NCBI GenBank assembly: GCA_004299665.1 | Contig: SCQZ01000242.1 | Coordinates: forward strand, 1 to 7,101 | Source of the DNA: Jatrophihabitans sp. | GTDB lineage: Bacteria; Actinomycetota; Actinomycetes; Mycobacteriales; Jatrophihabitantaceae | Reading direction: 5' to 3' | Length of the DNA: 7,101 bases | In this document: positions 1-6,138 of the stretch, one piece after another | Numbering within the stretch: the first letter of the stretch is position 1 | Layout of the letters: each line of letters opens with the position of its first letter | The notes under the pieces: generated by a model | Told to the model about the DNA's origin: nothing | Seen by the model: the letters and a program-made list of their open reading frames with translations, nothing else | The model's database searches: none | Program-made: the position numbers and the translations under genes

Positions 1-1
1 G

Positions 2-553
2 CTCGCCGGGGCGGGCACGGTGCGCATCGAGGGGTACCGCGCGATCGACATGTCGACCACCCGGGCCGAGCGCCGCGCCCGGTTCGGCCTGCCGCCGCTG
101 CTCCCCACGGCCGTCGTCAGCCGGTCGCTGCGGCTGGATCCGCAGGCACCGCTGTTCACGGGTGCACCCGCCGGCGCCCGCACCGTCGTGATCACGACGG
201 CCGCCGCCGATCCGGGGGCGCGGCGGGCGCTGGAGCGGGTCGCCGACGTCGCCGTCTGCGGCGAGACGGAGGTCGACTTCGCGACGGCCCGTGCGGCGCT
301 GCACCGGCGCGGCTACACCCGGGTCCTGAGCGAGGGCGGCCCGACCCTGTTCGCACGGATTGCCGCCGCGGGCGTGGTCGACGAACTGTGCCTGTCGATC
401 ACGCCGCTGCTCACCGGCCCGGGCGCCGGGCGGATCGTCGCCGGCGAGTCGTGGCCGGACGCGCGGAGCCTGTCCCTGACCGGGTTGCTGGAGGAGGACG
501 GCGCGCTGTTCTGCCGGTACACCGTGGCCGGGCCGGTCACACCCGGGACCTGA
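2..553 (+). CDS. RibD C-terminal (DHFR-like) reductase, 5'-truncated by window edge
   Basis: This is the 3' part of a gene for a pyrimidine/dihydrofolate-type reductase of the RibD C-terminal domain family, which reduces a pterin- or pyrimidine-like substrate with NADPH. The open frame runs in from the left edge with no convincing start, giving 183 residues. The first visible residues read AGTVRIEGY, the family's conserved GAGTVRxEGY strand-turn. A second conserved block, LSEGGPTLFARI at about 326-361, carries the glycine-rich EGGPTL cofactor loop. It is followed by VDELCLSITPLLTG, the usual C-terminal strand of this family. Family members made of this domain alone are about 230-260 residues, so roughly 50-70 residues are missing. 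The deaminase domain of a bifunctional RibD cannot be seen and may not exist. From memory, M. tuberculosis Rv2671 is such a single-domain protein and lies beside a secreted protease gene, as here. Family assignment is firm; the true substrate (riboflavin intermediate or folate) is open. Confidence 0.85.
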   Translation, partial: LAGAGTVRIEGYRAIDMSTTRAERRARFGLPPLLPTAVVSRSLRLDPQAPLFTGAPAGARTVVITTAAADPGARRALERVADVAVCGETEVDFATARAALHRRGYTRVLSEGGPTLFARIAAAGVVDELCLSITPLLTGPGAGRIVAGESWPDARSLSLTGLLEEDGALFCRYTVAGPVTPGT

Positions 554-587
554 GGCCCGACGATTCCGGCGGCAGGCGCCGGTGGCC

Positions 588-593
588 CACAAT
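588..593 (+). promoter_or_regulatory. Candidate -10 element (CACAAT) for the ligase gene
   Basis: CACAAT matches the actinobacterial -10 pattern at the second, fifth and sixth positions and ends 7 bases before the ATG at 601. This spacing fits a leaderless transcript that begins at the start codon. No purine-rich ribosome-binding site precedes 601. The in-frame ATG at 592 overlaps this element, so the promoter reading favours 601 as the start. The -10 lies inside a short dyad (GCCCA-CAA-TGGGC, 585-597) and between two GGCGCC copies (575-580 and 595-600); any regulatory role for these is unproven. A weak TTCCGG at 564-569 is the only -35 candidate, 18 bases upstream. Confidence 0.45.
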
Positions 594-600
594 GGGCGCC

Positions 601-1743
601 ATGCAACTCCCGGTGATGCCGCCGATCGCGCCGATGCTGGCCAAGGCCGTCGCGCAGATCCCGCCGGGCATGTCCTACGAGCCGAAGTGGGACGGCTTTC
701 GCACCATCGTCTTCCGGGACGGCGACGAGGTGGAGTTCGGTAGCCGCAACGAGCGGCCGATGACGCGCTACTTCCCCGAACTCGTCGCGGCGGTCCTGCG
801 CGAGCTGCCGGCCCGGTGCGTGCTGGACGGGGAGATCGTCGTCGCCACACCCGACCGGCTCGACTTCGAGGCGCTGCAGCAGCGCATCCACCCGGCTGCC
901 TCGCGGATCACGATGCTCAGCACGCAGACCCCGGCCTCCTTCGTGACCTTCGACCTGCTGGCCCTGGCGGACCAGGACCTCACCGGCCTGCCGTTCGCGC
1001 ACCGGCGCGCCGCGCTGACGCAGATCCTGGCGCACGCCCTGCCGCCCATCCACCTGACGCCGGCGACGACCGACCTGGACGAGGCGCGGCAGTGGTTCGT
1101 GCGGTTCGAGGGTGCCGGCCTCGACGGGGTCGTCGCCAAGGCCCCGGACCTGCGCTACCAGCCGGACAAGCGGGTCATGCTCAAAATCAAGCACGAGCGC
1201 ACGGCGGACTGCGTGCTCGCCGGGTTCCGGTGGCACAAGACCTCCACCGACCCCCACCCGCTCGTCGGCTCGCTGCTGCTCGGCCTCTACGCGGACGACG
1301 GTCGGCTGCAGCACGTGGGGGTGGTCGGGGCATTCCCGGCTCGGCGCCGGGCCGAACTGGTCGACGAACTGCTGCCGCTCGTGCCGGGCGAGGACGAGCA
1401 GCACCCCTGGAGCGGGTGGGCCGACGCGCAGGCGCACCAGGCGCAACGCCTCCCCGGAGCGGTGAGCCGCTGGAACGCCACCAAGGACCTCTCCTTCGTG
1501 CCGCTGCGCCCCGAACGCGTCCTCGAGGTCAGGTACGAGCACATGGAGGGGACCCGGTTCCGTCACCTGGCCCACTTCGTGCGGTGGCGGCCGGACCGGG
1601 CCCCGGACAGCTGCACCTACGCCCAGCTGGAGCGGCCCGCAACCTTCGCCGTCGACGACATCGTGCCAGGTCTCGGCGGCCCCGCGGCTGTGGCACGCGT
1701 CTCGGGCGCACAGCGTCCGGGCGCGCCACCCCCTAGTCTCTAG
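601..1743 (+). CDS. ligC: ATP-dependent DNA ligase, LigC type
   Basis: An ATP-dependent DNA ligase of 380 residues, which seals nicks through a lysyl-AMP intermediate. The nucleotidyltransferase motifs appear in order: motif I KWDGFR with the adenylated lysine at K29; the DGEIV motif at D76-V80; motif III SFVTFDLLAL near residue 120; motif IV with E170 in FEGAGLDGVVAK (ending K180); and motif V LKIKH with K195 and K197. The remaining C-terminal half fits the OB-fold domain. There is no polymerase or nuclease domain, so this is LigC-like rather than the multidomain LigD. The final ~20 residues are low-complexity Gly/Ala/Pro. LigC proteins of mycobacteria (about 360 residues, from memory) are linked to backup non-homologous end joining and base-excision repair with a partner primase-polymerase; no such partner is visible here. 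ATG 601 was chosen over ATG 592 because a -10-like element overlaps 592. The TAG stop is 4 bases before the next gene. Family is near certain; the LigC subtype is likely. Confidence 0.92.
   Translation: MQLPVMPPIAPMLAKAVAQIPPGMSYEPKWDGFRTIVFRDGDEVEFGSRNERPMTRYFPELVAAVLRELPARCVLDGEIVVATPDRLDFEALQQRIHPAASRITMLSTQTPASFVTFDLLALADQDLTGLPFAHRRAALTQILAHALPPIHLTPATTDLDEARQWFVRFEGAGLDGVVAKAPDLRYQPDKRVMLKIKHERTADCVLAGFRWHKTSTDPHPLVGSLLLGLYADDGRLQHVGVVGAFPARRRAELVDELLPLVPGEDEQHPWSGWADAQAHQAQRLPGAVSRWNATKDLSFVPLRPERVLEVRYEHMEGTRFRHLAHFVRWRPDRAPDSCTYAQLERPATFAVDDIVPGLGGPAAVARVSGAQRPGAPPPSL
1734..1739 (+). promoter_or_regulatory. Candidate -10 element (TAGTCT) for the Abi-alpha gene
   Basis: TAGTCT fits the TANNNT -10 consensus and ends 8 bases before the GTG at 1748, consistent with a leaderless start. 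It lies in the last codons of the ligase gene, so the Abi-alpha gene may have its own transcript despite only 4 bases between the genes. No Shine-Dalgarno sequence precedes 1748, and no clear -35 hexamer is present. Confidence 0.45.
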
Positions 1744-1747
1744 TCCC

Positions 1748-2542
1748 GTGGCGGGGTACGGGCCGGATCCGGCGGGCGCACGGTTGCGGCGGGTGGACTC
1801 GCCCGGCCAGCTCGTCTCCGCGGGCGGCGGTGCTGTCGTCGCGGTCGCCAAGGTCGGTCGCATCCTCGGGCGCTCGGGCTGGCGGATCGCCCGCCAGCTG
1901 CCCGGCGCCCAGGCCGTCGAGCGCGAGGCCCAGCGGTGGCAGCGCGTCGCGGTCCAGGAGGTCCGGCGCATCCTGGACATCCCGCAGGCGGTGTTCGGCG
2001 TCGCGAGCGTCGAGGAGACGCGTGCCGTCCTGCTCATCCAGAACTCGACGGACGGCCAGCCCTTGCGCTCGGCGATGGGCGAACTGCTCGATCGCGCCAC
2101 CGGGCGCAGTGCGGCCACCGGGCAGGACTACCTGTTCGGGACGATCCTGAGCCAACTCGTCCCCGACGAGGCGCGCCTGATCGCCGCCCTCGCCGACGGC
2201 CAGCCCCGCGCCGCGGTGGACGTGCTCGACAAGAGCCGGTCCCCGCGGGTCCTGCTCGCCTGCGCCTCCCGCATCGGCCAGGAGGCCGGCGTCACCGATG
2301 CCCGCCACACGCCGACGTACCTCGCGCGCCTGCGCGGGCTCGGCCTCCTCGATCTCGGCCCGCCGCTCGAGGGCGCCGAGCGCGACTACGAGGCGCTCGC
2401 CCGCGACGAGGCGGTCCGCGCCGCGCAGGCGTCCGCGCGGCGCCCCGCCGCCACCCGGCTGCGCCGGACCTCGGTGCGGCTGAGCGCGCTGGGCGAGCAG
2501 TTCTGGGCGGCCAGCGACCCGGACGTAGCGGCCCCCCGGTGA
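1748..2542 (+). CDS. Abi-alpha (DUF4393-type) family protein
   Basis: A 264-residue soluble protein that resembles the Abi-alpha/DUF4393 family. The strongest match to the family as I know it is the centre, residues 129-148, where LFGTILSQLVPDEARLIAAL fits the 'LSPDEARIL' core. Next comes a stretch with a winged-helix look (YLARLRGLGLLDLGPP) and an acidic DYEALARDEAVR segment. The closing TSVRLSALGEQFWAAS (about 241-256) matches the usual 'L T xLG xxF' end. The N-terminal 60 residues are Gly/Ala-rich with a weak hydrophobic run (about 22-37) that is too poor for a confident membrane helix. The family is named for an abortive-infection phage-resistance link, but most actinobacterial members have no tested function. 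The neighbours here are a DNA ligase and a surface protease rather than defence genes, so a phage-defence role is only possible. GTG 1748 is chosen from the -10 element just upstream. No catalytic residues were recognised. Confidence 0.7.
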   Translation: MAGYGPDPAGARLRRVDSPGQLVSAGGGAVVAVAKVGRILGRSGWRIARQLPGAQAVEREAQRWQRVAVQEVRRILDIPQAVFGVASVEETRAVLLIQNSTDGQPLRSAMGELLDRATGRSAATGQDYLFGTILSQLVPDEARLIAALADGQPRAAVDVLDKSRSPRVLLACASRIGQEAGVTDARHTPTYLARLRGLGLLDLGPPLEGAERDYEALARDEAVRAAQASARRPAATRLRRTSVRLSALGEQFWAASDPDVAAPR

Positions 2543-2569
2543 TCGCGCGGGGCCTCCCGAGCCCGCCGG

Positions 2570-2575
2570 TACGGT
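2570..2575 (+). promoter_or_regulatory. Candidate -10 element (TACGGT) for the protease-led operon
   Basis: TACGGT fits TANNNT and ends 7 bases before GTG 2583, again the leaderless spacing. The 40-base gap after the Abi-alpha stop holds no Shine-Dalgarno sequence, no hairpin with a T-run and no clear -35. This is the likely promoter for the protease gene and, by read-through, the two genes after it. Confidence 0.45.
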
Positions 2576-2582
2576 TTGCCGT

Positions 2583-4172
2583 GTGACTCCGCCGCGCCGC
2601 ACCCGCCTGCTCGCGATCGCCGCGGTTGCGCTGCTCGCCGGTTGCAGCCAGATTGTGACCGGGACCGGATCGACCGCCGGGGCGCCGTCGGGGCAATCGC
2701 CGTCTGGCTCGTCGGCGACAGCCAACCCCACCCCGGTCGAGGGTGCACCGTCGATCCGGTTCAGCGACTGTTCCTCCCTGTTCGACGCGTCCTCGGTACC
2801 GGTCCCGCCCTCGCTCAGCGGGAAGATCCGGTTCTCGTGCGGACGGCTGGACGTCCCGCTCGACTACGCCGACCCATCCGGACGCACGATCACGCTCGAA
2901 CTGGTGAAGGTGCACGACACCGACACCTCGCAGCGCATCGGCTCGCTGCTGGTCAACCCCGGCGGGCCCGGCGGGTCCGGGATCGAGCTTGCCCTCGGCC
3001 TGACGGGCAGCATCGCCCCCACGATCTTGCAGCACTTCGACCTGGTCGGCTTCGACCCGCGCGGGGTGGGGCTCTCGACGCCGATCAACTGCATCAGCGA
3101 CGCCGAGAAGGACAAGCTCAACGCCGCCTCGCCGGACATCCGCACCGCGGCCGGCTTCGCGCAGGCCAAGGCGCTCGCCAAGCAGGTCGCGGACGCCTGC
3201 TCGGCCAAGTACGGCCCGGCGCTGGCCCGGTTCGACACCGTCAACACCGCCAGGGACATGGACGTCATCCGTCGCGCGCTCGGCGACGCGAGTATGAACT
3301 ACCTCGGGTTCTCCTATGGCACCGAACTCGGCGGCGTCTACGCGCACCTGTTTCCGGCCACCATCCGCGTCGCGGTGCTCGATGGCGCCGTCGATCCGCT
3401 GACCAGCGGCATCCAGGCATTCGCCGACCAACTCGAGGGCTTCGAGAAGGCCTTCGACCAGTTCGCGACGACCTACTGCGACACGACCTCGCCGTGCTCC
3501 TCCCTGGGCAACCCGCGCCAGGCGGTGTACGCCGTCGTCGCGCGGGCGCAGCAGCGCCCACTGCCCACCGGCGACCAGGGGCCGTACCGCCAGCTCACCA
3601 GCGCCCTCGCGCTCACCGGGGTGCTCGAGGCGCTCTACTCCCAGTCGGACTGGCCCACCCTCGCCGCGGCGCTGATCGCCGCCACGAAGGGCGACGGCAG
3701 CAAGCTGCTCGCGCTGGCCGACGAGTACAACCAGCGCACCGGCGGCCACTACAGCAACATCATGGACGCGAACACGACGATCTCCTGCAACGACGAGGCG
3801 CCCGGTCCCACCGACGCCCAGATCCGCGCCACCGTCGCACAGTGGGTCACCAGGTTCCCGATGTTCGGACTGTGGTCGGCCGCCTCGCTGTTCGGCTGCC
3901 AGCAGTGGCAGCCCGACCGCACCCCCGTCCCGCAGCCGACCGCGTCCTCGACGCCGAACCCGGTGCTCGTCATCGGCAACCTGCACGATCCGGCCACCCC
4001 GTACCAAGGCGCCGTCGACCTCACCCGGATCCTGGGCCACGCCGAACTGCTGAGCTGGGACGGCGAGGGCCACACGTCGTACCTGCAGGGCAGTAGCTGC
4101 ATCGACGACTACGTCAACGCCTACCTGGTCGACGAGAAGCTGCCGCCGCAGGACACCACGTGCCCGCGCTGA
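2583..4172 (+). CDS. Secreted lipoprotein serine protease/hydrolase, tripeptidyl-aminopeptidase (Rv2672/Hip1-like) family
   Basis: A 529-residue exported alpha/beta hydrolase. The N-terminus is a lipoprotein signal: RR at 5-6, a hydrophobic core at about 9-19, and the lipobox LLAGC with the lipidated cysteine at C21. A Ser/Thr/Gly/Pro-rich linker follows to about residue 55. The catalytic domain shows NPGGPGGSG at 125-133 (oxyanion region), the nucleophile in GFSYGT at S244, the acid in NLHDPATP at D469 and the base in GEGHTSY at H497. The D469 to T472 spacing and the D-to-H distance resemble those recalled for mycobacterial Hip1. The C-terminal part fits the TAP-like domain. Apart from C21 there are ten cysteines, enough for five disulfides in an extracytoplasmic protein. 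The protein is expected to sit on the outer face of the membrane and cleave peptides or esters. Its length is close to that recalled for M. tuberculosis Rv2672, which also neighbours a ribD-like gene. Start GTG 2583 is the only start giving the full signal peptide. Substrate unknown. Confidence 0.9.
   Translation: MTPPRRTRLLAIAAVALLAGCSQIVTGTGSTAGAPSGQSPSGSSATANPTPVEGAPSIRFSDCSSLFDASSVPVPPSLSGKIRFSCGRLDVPLDYADPSGRTITLELVKVHDTDTSQRIGSLLVNPGGPGGSGIELALGLTGSIAPTILQHFDLVGFDPRGVGLSTPINCISDAEKDKLNAASPDIRTAAGFAQAKALAKQVADACSAKYGPALARFDTVNTARDMDVIRRALGDASMNYLGFSYGTELGGVYAHLFPATIRVAVLDGAVDPLTSGIQAFADQLEGFEKAFDQFATTYCDTTSPCSSLGNPRQAVYAVVARAQQRPLPTGDQGPYRQLTSALALTGVLEALYSQSDWPTLAAALIAATKGDGSKLLALADEYNQRTGGHYSNIMDANTTISCNDEAPGPTDAQIRATVAQWVTRFPMFGLWSAASLFGCQQWQPDRTPVPQPTASSTPNPVLVIGNLHDPATPYQGAVDLTRILGHAELLSWDGEGHTSYLQGSSCIDDYVNAYLVDEKLPPQDTTCPR
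4150..4153 (+). promoter_or_regulatory. Shine-Dalgarno (AGGA) deciding the GTG start at 4160
   Basis: AGGA lies 6 bases before GTG 4160, inside the last codons of the protease gene. It supports the overlapping start of the hydrolase gene and translational coupling between the two reading frames. Confidence 0.55.
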
Positions 4173-4813
4173 CCCTGGACGGCCCGCAGGACGCGACCGC
4201 CGTGGCCCTGCTGCTGCACGGCGGCCGCAGCACCAGCACGGCACCGGTGCGGGCCGGCCAACTCGCCGTGCTGCGGATGCGGCCCTTCGCGACCGCCCTG
4301 CTCGCCGCCGGCGCCGGGCGCGGGCTCGCGGTCGCCCGGCTGCGCAACCCCGTGCGCGGGTGGAACGGCGAGCTGCGCTCCCCGGTCGCCGACGCCCAGA
4401 GCGCGCTGGCCGAACTGCGGGCGCTGTTCCCCGGCGCTCGCGTCGCGCTGATCGGGCATTCGATGGGGGGGCGCACCGCGCTGCACGTCGCCGACCACCC
4501 GCAGGTGGACGTCGTCGTCGGCCTGGCGCCGTGGATCGAGGACGGCGACCCGGTCGTGACGATGACCGGGCGCCGGCTGCTGGTGTTGCACGGCGACCGC
4601 GACCGGACCACGAGCGCGAGTGCCGCACGGCACTACGTCGAGGACGCATGCGCCGTCGCAGCCACGGCGGGCTTCCTCACCGTCCGCGGGTCCGGGCACG
4701 CCATGGTGCGACGGGCCCGGGTCTGGCACCGGCTGGTGTGCGAGTTCGTGACCGGCGCGTTGCTGGGCGACGCCGGTCCGCCGGCCGTGGCGCAGTGCAT
4801 GGGGGACGTGTGA
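4160..4813 (+). CDS. Small cytoplasmic alpha/beta hydrolase
   Basis: A 217-residue alpha/beta-fold hydrolase without a signal peptide or membrane segment. The fold's landmarks are in the expected order: the HGG oxyanion turn after strand 3 (LLLHGGRS, about 18-25), the nucleophile elbow GHSMGG with S101, the acid in HGDRDRTT (D148 most likely, D146 possible), and the base in GSGHAM with H180. The catalytic triad is therefore intact. The compact size, with little room for a lid domain, resembles dienelactone-hydrolase-like or small esterase members, but the substrate cannot be named. The GTG start overlaps the 3' end of the protease gene by 13 bases in another frame and has an AGGA ribosome-binding site, so the two are likely co-transcribed and translationally coupled. 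The methyltransferase gene follows after 31 bases. A carboxylesterase, thioesterase or peptidase role would all fit what is seen. Confidence 0.88.
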   Translation: MPALTLDGPQDATAVALLLHGGRSTSTAPVRAGQLAVLRMRPFATALLAAGAGRGLAVARLRNPVRGWNGELRSPVADAQSALAELRALFPGARVALIGHSMGGRTALHVADHPQVDVVVGLAPWIEDGDPVVTMTGRRLLVLHGDRDRTTSASAARHYVEDACAVAATAGFLTVRGSGHAMVRRARVWHRLVCEFVTGALLGDAGPPAVAQCMGDV

Positions 4814-4832
4814 CGATGAGGACGACGGTGTC

Positions 4833-4838
4833 GAGGAG
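4833..4838 (+). promoter_or_regulatory. Strong Shine-Dalgarno (GAGGAG) for the methyltransferase gene
   Basis: GAGGAG sits 6 bases upstream of ATG 4845, near-ideal spacing. It decides the start and contrasts with the other + strand genes here that appear leaderless, as expected for an internal operon gene. An ATG at 4816 is in a different frame and is not an alternative start. Confidence 0.7.
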
Positions 4839-4844
4839 ATCGCC

Positions 4845-6113
4845 ATGACGAGGACGTCCGTGCATCCGGCGCAGCGCGTCCCGGATCCGGCTGTGGACGC
4901 CGGCCGCTGGCCGGACATCGCCGCGGTTCCCCGCTCGCCGGCCCGCGCGGCCGTCGCGCGCGGGATCTTCCACCGTGCCGTGCGGCGGCTGTCGCTGCGC
5001 GTGGTCGAACCGGACGGCCGGACGTACGGCGGCGGCGGGGCCGATGCCCCGGTCATGCGGCTGCTGCGGCCCGGAGCCTTCTTCGCCCGGCTCGGCGAGA
5101 CGGGGACGATCGGCTTCGGCGAGGCGTACATGGCCCGGGACTGGGATGCGGAGGACCTGACCGGGGTGCTGTCGGCCTTCGCGGCCCACCTACGGGAGCT
5201 GGTGCCCGCGTCCTTGCAGCGGCTGCGCCACGCGGTGCTGCGGCGCATGCCCAGCCACCAGGACAACACCGTGGAGGGGGCGCGAGCCAACATCCACCAC
5301 CACTACGACCTGTCCAACGAGCTGTTCGCCACCTTCCTGGACGATTCGCTCACCTACTCCAGCGCGCTGTTCAGCGGGGAGCCGTACGGCAACGCGGGGG
5401 GTCTGGCCGACGCCCAGCACCGCAAGATCGACCGGCTCCTGGACGCGGCGGCCGTCGGCCCGGGCACGACGGTGCTGGAGATCGGCAGTGGGTGGGGGGA
5501 GCTGGCGCTGCGGGCCGCCGGGCGCGGGGCCCGGGTCACCACCGTCACGATCTCCACCGAGCAGGCCCACCTGGCGCGCGAACGGATCGCCGCCGCGGGG
5601 CTCGGCGACCGCGTCGATGTCCAGTTGCGCGACTACCGCCAGGTGCGCGGCAGCTACGACGCGGTCGTCAGCGTCGAGATGATCGAGGCGGTCGGCGCCA
5701 ACCACTGGGACGAGTACTTCGCCACCCTGGACCGGGCGCTGCGCCCAGGTGGCCGGGTCGGGCTGCAGGCGATCTTGCAGGACGACGACACCGTGCGCGC
5801 CACCGGCGACACGTACACCTGGATCCGCAAGTACATCTTCCCCGGCGGGCAGATCGCCTCCGCTGCGGCCGTCGCCCGCGTCCTCGCACGCGCGACCTCG
5901 CTGCGGATCGCCGACGAGTACACCTTCGGCCGCCACTACGCCGAGACGCTGCGTCGCTGGCGGTCCCGGTTCGAGGCCGCCGCCGCTGACATCGCCGCGC
6001 TGGGCTTCGACGAGACGTTCCGGCGGATGTGGTCGCTGTACCTGGCGTACTCCGAGGCGGGATTTCGCACCGGGTACCTGGACGTCGCGCAGTTCACGCT
6101 CACCAAGGCGTAG
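4845..6113 (+). CDS. Cyclopropane-fatty-acid synthase-like SAM methyltransferase (UfaA1-like)
   Basis: A 422-residue SAM-dependent methyltransferase expected to act on unsaturated acyl chains of membrane phospholipids, making cyclopropane or methyl-branched fatty acids. The first ~140 residues form the N-terminal lipid-recognition region (GFGEAYMARDW at about 91-101). Next come the family signature HHHYDLSNELF, then YSSALF (171-176), and the SAM-binding motif VLEIGSGWG at 210-218. SVEMIEAVG (276-284) carries E281, aligned with E239 of E. coli Cfa. Further on are YTWIRKYIFPGG and FGRHYAETL with Y365. Compared with E. coli Cfa from memory, the bicarbonate-site cysteine and histidine are replaced by S173 and Q308, while the Glu, Ile (I310) and Tyr are kept. 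RATGDTYTWIRKYIFPGG most resembles mycobacterial UfaA1 (Rv0447c) and the TmsB group that makes 10-methyl fatty acids. No TmsA-type flavoprotein gene is adjacent, so cyclopropanation versus methylation is undecided. It probably shares a transcript with the two upstream hydrolase genes. Confidence 0.9.
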   Translation: MTRTSVHPAQRVPDPAVDAGRWPDIAAVPRSPARAAVARGIFHRAVRRLSLRVVEPDGRTYGGGGADAPVMRLLRPGAFFARLGETGTIGFGEAYMARDWDAEDLTGVLSAFAAHLRELVPASLQRLRHAVLRRMPSHQDNTVEGARANIHHHYDLSNELFATFLDDSLTYSSALFSGEPYGNAGGLADAQHRKIDRLLDAAAVGPGTTVLEIGSGWGELALRAAGRGARVTTVTISTEQAHLARERIAAAGLGDRVDVQLRDYRQVRGSYDAVVSVEMIEAVGANHWDEYFATLDRALRPGGRVGLQAILQDDDTVRATGDTYTWIRKYIFPGGQIASAAAVARVLARATSLRIADEYTFGRHYAETLRRWRSRFEAAAADIAALGFDETFRRMWSLYLAYSEAGFRTGYLDVAQFTLTKA

Positions 6114-6126
6114 GGGGACCTGCCGC

Positions 6127-6132
6127 TAGCGT
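6127..6132 (+). promoter_or_regulatory. Candidate -10 element (TAGCGT) for the transporter gene
   Basis: TAGCGT fits TANNNT and lies in the short gap after the methyltransferase stop. It ends 6 bases before GTG 6139 and only 3 bases before the in-frame GTG at 6136. The leaderless spacing therefore favours 6139. No clear -35 is visible. The GGGGGA at 6114-6119 is too far upstream to be a good ribosome-binding site for either GTG. Confidence 0.4.
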
Positions 6133-6138
6133 GTCGTG

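Noticed and set aside
585..597. GCCCA-CAA-TGGGC hairpin before the ligase gene as a terminator
   Set aside because: The stem is only 5 base pairs with no following T-run, and it overlaps the proposed -10. It is more likely chance or a weak operator.
592..600. Alternative in-frame ATG at 592 for the ligase
   Set aside because: It overlaps the candidate -10 element and adds only three residues, while 601 has the leaderless spacing. It is not excluded by protein homology.
313..2118. Long open frame of about 600 codons on the - strand opposite the ligase gene
   Set aside because: Its translation is Arg/Pro/Gly-rich without recognisable domains, and it lies antisense to genes with clear catalytic motifs. 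In very GC-rich DNA, long stop-free antisense frames are expected.
1748..2542. A complete phage-defence island around the Abi-alpha gene
   Set aside because: No nuclease, helicase, reverse transcriptase, integrase, tRNA or direct-repeat boundary is visible, and the flanking genes look like ordinary chromosomal genes.
2292..4649. Open frame of 785 codons on the - strand opposite the protease and hydrolase genes
   Set aside because: It covers parts of three well-supported + strand genes, has low-complexity Arg/Ala-rich ends and no family motif. It is a compositional shadow.
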